NCBI GenBank assembly: GCA_000998185.1
Contig: LCCW01000004.1
Coordinates: 1 to 18,790, forward strand
From: Candidatus Kuenenbacteria bacterium GW2011_GWA2_42_15
GTDB taxonomy: Bacteria; Patescibacteriota; Patescibacteriia; UBA2196; GWA2-42-15
DNA: 18,790 nt
Direction of reading: 5' to 3'
Shown here: one piece after another, positions 6,292 to 13,672 of the stretch
How positions within the stretch are numbered: the stretch's first letter is position 1
Layout: the number at the start of each line of letters is the position of its first letter
Made by a program: the position numbers and the translations under genes
Notes under the pieces: generated by a model
Database searches by the model: none
What the model saw: only the letters and a program-made list of their open reading frames with translations
Told to the model about the DNA's origin: nothing

Positions 6292-6344
6292 ATTATATAC
6301 CTAGTGACTAAAGCAGTCAAACTTGATCACACTTCAATGAAGTG
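6292..6344 (-). promoter_or_regulatory. Strong promoter with upstream palindrome for the coiled-coil gene
   Basis: On the minus strand TTGACT (complement of 6315-6320), exactly 17 bases, then a perfect TATAAT (complement of 6292-6297), with a leader of about 26 bases to the start at 6259. A 7-bp inverted repeat CACTTCA-A-TGAAGTG (6330-6344) lies just upstream of the -35 and could bind a dimeric regulator. Confidence 0.75.
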
Positions 6345-6366
6345 AAGATTCTGCCGGAGTAAACAA

Positions 6367-6828
6367 TTATCTTTCCTTCATAACAAAATTAACTATTTCA
6401 ATAATTAAATAAAGATAGGTAAATAATGCACAGATTGGTATAATTACCCAGAGTATTTTTTTAAAAATTATAAATAAAGCTTCAATAATTATTCTCAAGC
6501 AACTTTTATTTTTTTCTCTGCCCTCTGCGACAAAGTTAATTATTTCTTCTATCAAAGATACTTCCGCATCAACATGGTCGTTTTTATCACTGTAAATTCC
6601 AAAGCTTTTTGCCTTTTTATCATATTTCAAAGACTCAGTTAAATGTTCTGTGTGAATTATTTTTCCCTTCTTTATCAATTTAATAATTAACACTGCCGCA
6701 CAAATTATAACAATTATAAAAACTATTTTTATTAACCAATTGGCATTTAAATAAAAATAAACAGCAGGTTTAAATGTTTCCCAAATAATAGAGTATCGCT
6801 CAAATATATCTTCCAAAAAAGCTGGCAT
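6367..6828 (-). CDS. Membrane protein with two hydrophobic helices, 153 aa, unknown
   Basis: Two hydrophobic helices are visible: about 33-52 (IKIVFIIVIICAAVLIIKLI) and about 118-146 (IFKKILWVIIPICALFTYLYLIIEI). A charged middle region of about 60 residues (TEHLTESLKYDKKAKSFGIY...) probably faces the cytoplasm. I do not recognise a family. It lies 4 bases after the 84-residue membrane gene and follows the large ATPase gene on the same strand. Co-transcription with that module is therefore likely, though a role in it is only inference. Its coding sequence is AT-richer than the ATPase gene. Confidence 0.6.
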   Translation of the reverse strand: MPAFLEDIFERYSIIWETFKPAVYFYLNANWLIKIVFIIVIICAAVLIIKLIKKGKIIHTEHLTESLKYDKKAKSFGIYSDKNDHVDAEVSLIEEIINFVAEGREKNKSCLRIIIEALFIIFKKILWVIIPICALFTYLYLIIEIVNFVMKER

Positions 6829-6832
6829 AGAA

Positions 6833-7087
6833 TTACATTAATTTTGGTTGTCTAAACTTAACGGCGGCAATAATTGGGATAACAAAGGACAGGATGTAAA
6901 TAAGTATCCCTAGGTCAGTCCCCTCTGGTAAAACGGTATCAGAAATGATTGAGACTGCTAACATTATTATGGTAATAATTCCGAATTTTCTGAGTTTTGG
7001 TTGCCGCAATTCAGTTTTCTTCGAGACAGTAATTCTTTTCCCAAATATCGCCGTGACGCCGATAATTAATAAAATAATTTGAACCAT
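6833..7087 (-). CDS. Small membrane protein, 84 aa, unknown
   Basis: Three hydrophobic segments: about 1-15 (VQIILLIIGVTAIFG), about 36-51 (GIITIIMLAVSIISDT) and about 59-76 (LGILIYILSFVIPIIAAV), with a basic loop in between (KRITVSKKTELRQPKLRK). No family is recognised. It starts 31 bases after the stop of the large ATPase gene and is followed 4 bases later by another membrane gene on the same strand. The pair could be membrane accessories of the ATPase module or an unrelated hitch-hiking pair. No strong ribosome binding site is seen. Confidence 0.6.
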   Translation of the reverse strand: MVQIILLIIGVTAIFGKRITVSKKTELRQPKLRKFGIITIIMLAVSIISDTVLPEGTDLGILIYILSFVIPIIAAVKFRQPKLM

Positions 7088-7118
7088 AGTTTTTTGTTAA
7101 TTGCTAATTGCTTATTAT

Positions 7119-9689
7119 TTATAGGCTACTCTCGGACAAAGGTGGGCGAGCTTCTTTGGCGGCTTCGCCTAAACGGGAACTCTCCAAAATCTCGGCGGTA
7201 ACCAGAGAGCGTTCGCGGCCATATCGCAAACGAGATAATTCTTTGAGCTTTTCAGCCAAAGCCGGGTCGCCCGGGGCAGGCGGATAGCAAGCCATATTAA
7301 AAGCCCGGGCGGCGGTGTTGCCAATTAACAAGCGGATGTAAGCATTGTATTTTTCAATATTCATCACATCGTATTCGCCAAAGACCGGGGCGAATTGTTT
7401 GGCCATTGTTTCCGCGTCTTCCACGCCAACCCGGAAAGCAATCATGGTGCCGGCGTTGCCAAAAACCGCGTCGCGAATCTTGGTGTCCTGGCCATTAACC
7501 AACTGCCCGATATACTGGTGCGCCATAATGAGATTCAATTTGTATTTTCTGGCCTCGGCCAAAATAGTGGCGATGGAATCAGTGACATAGTTTTGGAACT
7601 CGTCAATATAGAGATAAAAATCGCGCCGTTCGTTTTCCGGCAAATTAGCTCTGGAGAATGCCGCCATCTGCAGTTTTGAAACGGCAATCAGCCCCAAAAG
7701 ATTGCTGTTGACTTCGCCGACTTGGCCCTTGGACAAATTGATAATCAAAATTTTACTTTTATTCATTACCTCTTTAAAATCAAAACCGGACTTGGGCTGG
7801 CCGATAATGTTTCTGATCATCTCGTTTTCCACAAAGCGGCCAACCTTGGAAATTAGATAACCGAGCATTTCTGATTTGTGAAAGTCCGAGGTCTTGGCCA
7901 TTTCTTTTTCCCAAAAAGCCCTGACCATCGGGTCAGTGACCAGGCGCAGTTTATAGCGCTGAAAGTCTTCGTCGGTAAAAATACGCGGCACTTCGGCCAA
8001 GGTGCCGGGATGCTCTTTGTCAGCCATAAGCGTGAACATGGCATTGCGCATATTATGCTCAAACATCGGGCCGATCATCGCCGGGTCAGTCACTAATTTA
8101 TAAAAAATCTGCACCATTTCCTGGGTGACAAAATCCATCTCTTCCGGCGTGTCCGCTTCCAGCATATTAAGACCAATGGGCCGTTCTGTGTCGGCCGGGT
8201 TGAAATAAATAACATCTTCGGCCCGACTAGCCGGCACAAACGCCAAAGCTTTTTCAGCCAAACCGCCGTGCGGATCAATCACGCACACGCCGTGGCCGGC
8301 CTCAATATCCTGCTTGATCATATTTTCCATAAGCACGGTCTTGCCAGTACCGGTCATACCAATAATGTAAACATGGCGCCGGCGGTCGGCATCCTTGATG
8401 CGCACTTGTTTTTCTTCGCCGCGATAAACATTTTTGCCAAGCATTAAGCCCCGGTCAGGCATTTCCACCGGCGGCGGCGATTTGCGGCTGTGAAGCCAAT
8501 TGATGTTTGGCGTTTCGCAAGTGGCCAAAGGAAAATGAAAAATTGAGGCCATTTCTTCGGTATTCAAGACTAACTTTTTTTTGGCGTCAAAATGGCGGTA
8601 AATAAAGTCGCGGATAAGCTTGTCTGGCGAGCGCGGGCGGGCAATGGAAAATTTATTGCCGTATTCGTAAATATTGTACTGCGTGAAAGAATTGGCAATG
8701 TCGCTTAAGTAGGAAGCGGCCAAAGCTTGATCCCCAGCCGAGACAATGATTCTGATGTTAACATCCAGGCCGGCTTTGGCGGCTTTTTCCTCAATGCCTT
8801 TGGCAGTTTCTTCTTCCATGGCCGAGAGCTTGTGCGGAACAGTCAAGCCTTTATTTTGCTGTTCTCTTTCTTTTTGCTCTTTGGTTTTGCCAGAGGTGCC
8901 GGCAATGGCAAAGTCTTTAGCAACATTAAAAAAAGAACTGCCCACGCGACCAAGCATGGAAACGGCGCCGACGGCTTTAACGGCCTGATTCATTGTTTTG
9001 CCTTTTTGCATTTCTTTGACTACTTTAAGACCAACTTGACGCCAAGAGCTTTTGGCTGAACGGACTATAATCTGAATGGCGGCACCGTCGCCGTCGCCCA
9101 GTTTGCTCAAAGAATTGGTCACTGCGTCCAAAGGGTCGGAGTCCATTTTGCGAAAAGTTTTTAAAGGAAAAATATAAGAACGGCCGAGTGCAAACGAAGC
9201 GCCGGCGATAAAACCATTGGGCCGAAAAATATTGTAATCTTCCATCTGATCTATTTGGGCGTGCGGATATTGAGCGTGAATTTGCTGGCCAAGGTAGCGC
9301 GCTAAATATTGCGGCACGGCCACAAAAAAATCTATTTTGCCGTCCAAGGCCACTATTTCAAAAGAAAGGTGGTCCTGGCGGCCAAAAAGAAAACTGTTAA
9401 AACCGCTCTCGGCGCGCAAACCGCCAATGCCGGCAAACATTTCTTCAGCCTGGGAAATTTTTTCTAGCATCTGCTCTTTGGTGATTTCTTTTTTGGCGTC
9501 TTCCAGATTGACCTCTTTGGGCAAACCAACCCGTAAAATAATCTTGGAAAAAGCGGGCGGCAAATTAGCGCCCTGGCGTAAAACGCGGCGCACGACAGAA
9601 AAACCTAGCGTCAGAATTACGGCCAGGATAATCGGCGCGAGCAGAAAATTTAGAAACAATGAGGGTAAGAGCACATTAAAATCAAGCAT
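7119..9689 (-). CDS. VirD4/TraG-like membrane-anchored DNA-translocating ATPase
   Basis: An 856-residue protein with an N-terminal membrane segment (about 8-32). A long non-ATPase region follows (to about 430), containing a charged linker KEQKEREQQNK. The RecA-like ATPase domain has Walker A GMTGTGKT (444-451) preceded by VYII. The next strand-like stretch, VIDPHGGL (470-477), is characteristic of the TraG/TraD/HerA type, Walker B is LYIDEFQNY (693-701), and AHQYIGQL (723-730) is a Gln-bearing sensor-like motif. Proteins of this kind couple DNA or protein substrates to type IV secretion or pump DNA. CPR genomes often carry such genes without a recognisable full conjugation set. It follows a 185-residue helical protein by 3 bases, so the two are probably translationally linked. 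No relaxase or VirB genes lie in this window, so the transported substrate is unknown. Confidence 0.85.
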   Translation of the reverse strand: MLDFNVLLPSLFLNFLLAPIILAVILTLGFSVVRRVLRQGANLPPAFSKIILRVGLPKEVNLEDAKKEITKEQMLEKISQAEEMFAGIGGLRAESGFNSFLFGRQDHLSFEIVALDGKIDFFVAVPQYLARYLGQQIHAQYPHAQIDQMEDYNIFRPNGFIAGASFALGRSYIFPLKTFRKMDSDPLDAVTNSLSKLGDGDGAAIQIIVRSAKSSWRQVGLKVVKEMQKGKTMNQAVKAVGAVSMLGRVGSSFFNVAKDFAIAGTSGKTKEQKEREQQNKGLTVPHKLSAMEEETAKGIEEKAAKAGLDVNIRIIVSAGDQALAASYLSDIANSFTQYNIYEYGNKFSIARPRSPDKLIRDFIYRHFDAKKKLVLNTEEMASIFHFPLATCETPNINWLHSRKSPPPVEMPDRGLMLGKNVYRGEEKQVRIKDADRRRHVYIIGMTGTGKTVLMENMIKQDIEAGHGVCVIDPHGGLAEKALAFVPASRAEDVIYFNPADTERPIGLNMLEADTPEEMDFVTQEMVQIFYKLVTDPAMIGPMFEHNMRNAMFTLMADKEHPGTLAEVPRIFTDEDFQRYKLRLVTDPMVRAFWEKEMAKTSDFHKSEMLGYLISKVGRFVENEMIRNIIGQPKSGFDFKEVMNKSKILIINLSKGQVGEVNSNLLGLIAVSKLQMAAFSRANLPENERRDFYLYIDEFQNYVTDSIATILAEARKYKLNLIMAHQYIGQLVNGQDTKIRDAVFGNAGTMIAFRVGVEDAETMAKQFAPVFGEYDVMNIEKYNAYIRLLIGNTAARAFNMACYPPAPGDPALAEKLKELSRLRYGRERSLVTAEILESSRLGEAAKEARPPLSESSL

Positions 9690-9692
9690 AAA

Positions 9693-10250
9693 TTATTTTT
9701 TGGAAACATTTTCATTGAGACGGATAATTTTGTCTGTTTTTATTTTAGCCTCCTGTTCCAAGAAAAATTTATTGATGCCGGGTATAAACTGAAGCCATTT
9801 TTTGATAATGGCCAAAATTTTGACGGCCACGGACTTGCCGGCCAAGAGTATGGTTTCAATTTGCCTGGCCGCCCTGTCCCCTTCTTCTTTTAGCAGGCGC
9901 TGGTGAGCGGCGTCTAAATGAAAATAAACATCCTCCAGATTTTCTTCAAGAATGTTTTCAATTTTCTGCCTGGCGATTGATTTGACTGACGGTTGGACTG
10001 CGGGCGCGGCGCTGCCAAGACTGACCGGCGAAGTCAAGCTGACGGCATCTTTTTCAGCAACGGCAGTTTCTGCTTCCGATAAAGATGTTGTTTTTTCTTT
10101 GCCGAGTTCGCCTTCTTTTGGGGCGATCATCTCGCGCGACTGCTCATTTTTTGAACCATCGCTGATAGATGCTTGCGTCGGCTCCAAAATATCAGCGACT
10201 GAAGCGCTTTTTTCCGTTTTATCGTGAAAAAATTTATTGATCAGAGCCAT
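9693..10250 (-). CDS. Helical partner protein upstream of the VirD4-like ATPase
   Basis: The 185-residue product has a long low-complexity, probably disordered N-terminal half (about 10-85, rich in Ser, Ala, Glu and Pro). A helical C-terminal half follows (about 88-183) with the amphipathic blocks IARQKIENILEENLEDVYFHL, KSVAVKILAIIKKWL and FIPGINKFFLEQEAKI. No signal peptide or clear membrane helix is present, although KSVAVKILAIIKKWLQFIPG could lie on a membrane. The family is not recognised. It stops 3 bases before the ATPase gene starts, so the two probably form one transcript with a linked role. The divergent intergenic region upstream carries the double palindrome at 10275-10319. Confidence 0.7.
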   Translation of the reverse strand: MALINKFFHDKTEKSASVADILEPTQASISDGSKNEQSREMIAPKEGELGKEKTTSLSEAETAVAEKDAVSLTSPVSLGSAAPAVQPSVKSIARQKIENILEENLEDVYFHLDAAHQRLLKEEGDRAARQIETILLAGKSVAVKILAIIKKWLQFIPGINKFFLEQEAKIKTDKIIRLNENVSKK

Positions 10251-10274
10251 AGTTTATGTTTGATAATTTCAGAA

Positions 10275-10319
10275 CAAGGACAGTCCTTTGCGCAAAGACC
10301 AGTCAAAGGACTGTCCTTG
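10275..10319. promoter_or_regulatory. Two operator-like palindromes, 30 bp apart, in a divergent promoter region
   Basis: CAAGGAC-A-GTCCTTTG (10275-10290) and CAAAGGAC-T-GTCCTTG (10304-10319) are each a near-perfect palindrome. They are also exact reverse complements of each other, so together they form a 16-bp perfect inverted repeat with a 13-base loop. Their centres (10282, 10312) are 30 bp apart, close to three helical turns, which would put two bound dimers on one face. No T-run follows, so it is not a terminator. It lies between the ATPase module (minus) and the corA-like gene (plus). Confidence 0.55.
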
Positions 10320-10383
10320 AGGTCAGCATATTTTAATTTTAACATATTCCGGCGATAAAAACTATACGCCACGGTATTTTTTG

Positions 10384-10392
10384 TGTTATAAT
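10384..10392 (+). promoter_or_regulatory. Extended -10 promoter of the corA-like gene
   Basis: TGTTATAAT: TG (10384-10385), one base, perfect TATAAT (10387-10392). Transcription would begin about 6 bases before the ATG at 10405, so the message would be nearly leaderless. No ribosome binding site precedes the ATG. Confidence 0.6.
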
Positions 10393-10404
10393 CAAATTAA
10401 CCCT

Positions 10405-11334
10405 ATGTCCTCAAAAATAAAAGAGATTAAAACTAAAAAAACGCATTGGCTGGATATTATCAACGCCAGTCATGATGATCTGAAATACCTGCGACAAACA
10501 TTTACTTTTGATCCGTTGGATGTGGCCGACTGTTCGCCCATGCTCCAGCGGCAAAAAATCAATGACCGCAAACAGTATGTTTTTATCGTCCTGCAATTCC
10601 CGATCTACGGCCGAGCGACCGGCGCGGTGGAGCCCTCGGAGATTGATACTTTTGTCAGCAAAAAACAACTGGTGACGGTGCATGACGGACGGCTGAAACC
10701 ATTAGTGGATTTCTTTAATCTGTGCCAGACAGACACCCTGACCCGGGCCAATCTGGAGCAGGACGAACCGATGGTAATATTTTTCAAAATATTAAACAAG
10801 CTTTACGACTACTGCTACCCGATTTTGAATCACATCAATCTGGACATTGACCGGGTGGAAAAAGACATTCTAAAGCGCGCTGAAGAGGAAACAATAAAAA
10901 ATATCCTTTCCATCAAGCGCAACATCGTCAATTTCCAAAAAACCATGCAATCGCATTACGGCATTTTGCAGAACTTCGTGGAAATTATGGGGGAATTGAA
11001 TGCCTCGCGGGAACTGAAAACTGAATTTTACAATCTGATCAGCCACACCAAAGACATCTGGAATACTTTGGTGAATTACAAGGATACGATTAACGCGCTG
11101 CATGAAACGCAATCGTCAATGACCAGTTTGAAAATCAACGAGATCATGAAAACCCTGACGATATTTTCGGTGATTGTTTTCCCGCTAACATTGCTGGCCG
11201 CCATTTTCGGCATGAACACGATTCAGTCAATGCCTTTCGTGGAGCAGGAGCACGGTTTTTGGTATGTGCTCGCCGTTATGGCTTTCGCCGTTGTCTGCAT
11301 GTTCGGATATTTTAAGAAAAGAAAATGGCTGTGA
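10405..11334 (+). CDS. corA: CorA-family magnesium/divalent cation transporter
   Basis: CorA proteins are pentameric inner-membrane channels for Mg2+ and related ions. The 309 residues show a soluble N-terminal alpha/beta domain (about 1-130), a long helical stalk (about 130-245, VEKDILKRAEEETIKNILSIKR) and two C-terminal membrane helices (about 250-268 and 285-304). The defining GMN selectivity motif sits at 269-271 (AIFGMNT), and a basic end KKRKW follows. A TTG at 10381 would add 8 residues, but that stretch contains the TATAAT box, so the ATG at 10405 was chosen. It is divergent from the ATPase module and is followed by a palindrome-rich gap. Confidence 0.93.
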   Translation: MSSKIKEIKTKKTHWLDIINASHDDLKYLRQTFTFDPLDVADCSPMLQRQKINDRKQYVFIVLQFPIYGRATGAVEPSEIDTFVSKKQLVTVHDGRLKPLVDFFNLCQTDTLTRANLEQDEPMVIFFKILNKLYDYCYPILNHINLDIDRVEKDILKRAEEETIKNILSIKRNIVNFQKTMQSHYGILQNFVEIMGELNASRELKTEFYNLISHTKDIWNTLVNYKDTINALHETQSSMTSLKINEIMKTLTIFSVIVFPLTLLAAIFGMNTIQSMPFVEQEHGFWYVLAVMAFAVVCMFGYFKKRKWL

Positions 11335-11399
11335 GAATAATTTTTAATTTCAAATTTTTCCGCCAAGTTCCATGGTGAATAATCCAAGTTTGTGGTAGG

Positions 11400-11534
11400 C
11401 GGATCACCCGCAGGGTGATAATTTTTAAACAATCAGGCCGGTGGTCCGTTTTTTGTCCCATCCTCAGTTGAGTTTAAAAGATTGAGTATCTTTTAAACGG
11501 GTAGGGGGTGGTGGTGAAATAAAAAAAATAAGTT
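11400..11534. repeat. Intergenic inverted repeats before the DUF559 gene
   Basis: A perfect 11-bp inverted repeat GTTTAAAAGAT (11472-11482) with ATCTTTTAAAC (11488-11498) and a TGAGT loop is followed by a G-rich run (gggtagggggtggtgg). A weaker GGCC/GGTC hairpin with six Ts (11435-11456) might terminate the corA-like transcript. No gene is present. Confidence 0.5.
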
Positions 11535-11897
11535 ATGGGGGTTATACACAATCTAAATAATTTAACGCCCTTGAGAAAAAAATTGCGGAGCGAAATGACC
11601 GAACCAGAATGGCGTTTATGGTACCAGATAAGAAATAGCCTGCTGGGTTATAAATTCAGACGCCAACATAGTATTGGACCATACATTGTTGATTTTTATT
11701 GTCCTAAGAAAAAACTAATTATTGAAATTGATGGTGGACAGCACAATGAAGATAAAAATATAGAGCAAGACCTAGAAAGAACCCGATATTTTAACAATTT
11801 GGGTATAAGAGTATTTAGGGTTTGGAACAATGACATGATGCAAAACTTAGAGGGTGTAATTGAAGAGTTAATTAGAATTTTAAATGTTAGTGAATAA
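11535..11897 (+). CDS. DUF559-family putative PD-(D/E)XK endonuclease
   Basis: DUF559 proteins are small, Vsr-like predicted nucleases. The 120 residues carry the full signature: TEPEWRLWYQIRN (22-34), GYKFRRQHSIG (38-48), YIVDFYC with D53, then LIIEIDGGQH with E64 and D66 as the metal-binding DxE-type core, and a C-terminal GIRVFRVWN strand (90-98). The expected catalytic residues are intact. It stands alone between G/C-rich intergenic repeats, a common CPR setting, and its biological role is unsettled (repair or mobile-element nicking have been suggested for such folds). The ATG at 11535 has no strong ribosome binding site. Confidence 0.85.
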   Translation: MGVIHNLNNLTPLRKKLRSEMTEPEWRLWYQIRNSLLGYKFRRQHSIGPYIVDFYCPKKKLIIEIDGGQHNEDKNIEQDLERTRYFNNLGIRVFRVWNNDMMQNLEGVIEELIRILNVSE

Positions 11898-11917
11898 ATC
11901 ACAGCACCCCTCCCTAC

Positions 11918-11939
11918 CCTCCCCTCACTTGAGGGGAGG
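11918..11939. repeat. 22-bp palindromic hairpin after the DUF559 gene
   Basis: CCTCCCCTCA-CT-TGAGGGGAGG, a perfect 10-bp-arm palindrome, follows a CCCCTCCCTACCC run (about 11906-11919). That run resembles, in opposite sense, the gggtagggggtgg run before the DUF559 gene. No T-run follows; it is an intergenic repeat rather than a terminator. Confidence 0.6.
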
Positions 11940-12008
11940 ACGATTATACCCGCCGACTTGGGCGATTTTTATTTGCCAAAAAACTTTTTTTAAGGTAATT
12001 TTAAGAAT

Positions 12009-13613
12009 ATGGAAACGGTCAAACTATTTAATACTCTCACAAAGAAGAAGGATCGCTTTCAGCCGATTAAAGACAATCAGGTCGGTCTTTATACTTGCGG
12101 GCCGACGGTTTATAACTATGCCCACATCGGCAATTTGAGAACCTATATTTTTGAGGATGTTTTAAAACGCGTTTTGAAATTCAACGGCTACCAAGTCAAA
12201 CATGTGATGAATGTGACTGATGTCGGCCATTTAACCGGCGACCGCGACATGGGCGAAGACAAAATGGAAAAAGGGGTAAGGAATACGATTTATTTTAGAT
12301 GTCCTAATTGTGGGGAATGGTCGCCATCTGGCATACAAATCGAAAAAGAGTTACTGAATACCCTAGGAGATGCAAATATTCGGTCAATGCACCCACGGTG
12401 TAATAAATGCTGGAAGTCTTCTTGCTTAAAACGGGAGATCATCAAACATGGGACAGATTTTTTAAAAGAAAATAAAGAACAACCAGCATGGGAAGTCACC
12501 GCTTTTTACTGGCAAGCGTTCAGAGATGACATGAAAAAATTGAACATTGCTGAACCGGACATCTGGTGCAAAGCCACTGACCACATCCAAGAACAAATTG
12601 ACCTGATCAAAAAACTTGAAGAAAAAAAATTTACTTATAAAACCTCCGACGGCATTTATTTTGATACCTCAAGGTTTAAGGATTATAACAAATTAAGTCA
12701 CCAACCATTGGAGAACTTAATTGAGGGCGCCCGGGTGGAAAAAAACGACGAAAAGAAAAACCCGACCGATTTTGCCCTGTGGAAATTCTCGCCCCGGAAC
12801 GAAAAAAGGCAGATGGAATGGAAAAGCCCGTGGGGAGTCGGCTTCCCCGGCTGGCACATTGAGTGTTCAGCCATGAGCATGAAATATTTAGATGTAGGGG
12901 CGTATGGCGATACGCCCATGCTGGATATTCATTGTGGCGGCATTGACCACATTAATATCCATCACACCAATGAGATTGCCCAATCCGAAGCCGCCACTGG
13001 CCAGAAATTTTTTAATTACTGGTTGCATGGGGCTTTTTTGAATCTAGCCGGCGGCGACAAAATGGCCAAGAGCGCGGATAATTTCTTGACTTTGACAAGC
13101 GAATTTATTGACAAGAATATCAATCCATTAGTTTATCGCTATGCGGCTTTTCAGACCCACTACCGCAAACCAATGGAATGGAGTGAAGAATTGGTAAAAT
13201 CAGCCGCAGTGGCTTTGAATAATTTATATGATGAATTTATCAAGCTCAAACAATCATGGTTTAAGGCCAAACCGGAGCCGATGTTAATTGATAAATTCAA
13301 AACCGCCATCAATGACGACCTGAATATGCCACAAGCGCTCGCGATAACCTGGGAGGCGATCAAAGCTGATTTAAGTGATAAAATTAAGCGGGCTACGCTC
13401 TTGGAGTTTGACAAAGTGCTGGGATTAAGTTTAAATAAGGTGAAACCGACAACGGTGAAAATTCCGGCTGAAATTAAAAAGCTGGCTGAGGAGCGACAAG
13501 CAGCCCGGGCAAATAAAGACTGGACCAAAGCCGATGAATTGAGAAAAACAATTTCTGAGTTGGGATTTACGGTGGAAGATGCGGGGAATGATTTTATGAT
13601 AAAAAAGTCATAA
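12009..13613 (+). CDS. cysS: Cysteinyl-tRNA synthetase with an extra zinc-ribbon insert
   Basis: This class I synthetase charges tRNA-Cys. The 534 residues contain TCGPTVYNYAHIGN with zinc ligand C30 and the HIGN signature (39-42), GWHIECSAM with C286, and DIHCGGIDH...HHTNEIAQ with H318 and E322. The last three complete the catalytic zinc site by comparison with the E. coli enzyme. KMAKS (351-355) is the KMSKS loop. A C-terminal helical anticodon-binding region follows. Most bacterial enzymes are near 460 residues. The excess is an in-frame insert of about 63 residues (about 91-153) between DKMEKG and QPAWEV, where the family normally has only a few residues. It carries CPNC (98-101) and CNKC (131-134). 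All catalytic motifs are intact, so the enzyme is probably active. Confidence 0.95.
   Translation: METVKLFNTLTKKKDRFQPIKDNQVGLYTCGPTVYNYAHIGNLRTYIFEDVLKRVLKFNGYQVKHVMNVTDVGHLTGDRDMGEDKMEKGVRNTIYFRCPNCGEWSPSGIQIEKELLNTLGDANIRSMHPRCNKCWKSSCLKREIIKHGTDFLKENKEQPAWEVTAFYWQAFRDDMKKLNIAEPDIWCKATDHIQEQIDLIKKLEEKKFTYKTSDGIYFDTSRFKDYNKLSHQPLENLIEGARVEKNDEKKNPTDFALWKFSPRNEKRQMEWKSPWGVGFPGWHIECSAMSMKYLDVGAYGDTPMLDIHCGGIDHINIHHTNEIAQSEAATGQKFFNYWLHGAFLNLAGGDKMAKSADNFLTLTSEFIDKNINPLVYRYAAFQTHYRKPMEWSEELVKSAAVALNNLYDEFIKLKQSWFKAKPEPMLIDKFKTAINDDLNMPQALAITWEAIKADLSDKIKRATLLEFDKVLGLSLNKVKPTTVKIPAEIKKLAEERQAARANKDWTKADELRKTISELGFTVEDAGNDFMIKKS
12279..12467 (+). other. Zinc-ribbon-like insert inside cysS
   Basis: This in-frame segment encodes about residues 91-153 of CysRS. 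Its key residues are C98, C101, C131, C134 (two CxxC pairs 29 residues apart), with H128 and C139 nearby. The flanking sequence joins smoothly to the normal CysRS pattern (EKG...AWEVTAFY). Its codons look AT-richer (ATA, TTA, AAT, AGA) than the surrounding gene; this is by eye and not computed. There are no intein splice motifs and no stops. Confidence 0.7.
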
Positions 13614-13616
13614 AAC

Positions 13617-13628
13617 AAAGGCGACATT
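13617..13628 (+). repeat. Half REP element downstream of cysS
   Basis: AAAGGCGACATT is one arm of the palindrome found complete at 14342-14371. It lies just before the full REP at 13643-13672. Confidence 0.55.
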
Positions 13629-13642
13629 TTGGGTAACCACCC

Positions 13643-13672
13643 TAAAGGCGGCATTCCGGAATGCCGCCTTTA
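13643..13672. repeat. REP palindrome, copy 1 (30 bp)
   Basis: TAAAGGCGGCATTCC followed by its exact reverse complement. It differs from copies 2 and 3 by one base in each arm (GGCGGC versus GGCGAC), a compensating pair change that keeps the hairpin. It overlaps the stop codon of the transposase gene. Confidence 0.85.

Noticed and set aside
8727..9059. Reading frames antisense to the ATPase gene
   Set aside because: They are shadows of a strongly conserved coding sequence, with no signals of their own.
10381..10404. TTG start adding 8 residues to the corA-like gene
   Set aside because: The added stretch contains the perfect extended -10 box TGTTATAAT, and the ATG at 10405 gives the normal CorA N-terminus.
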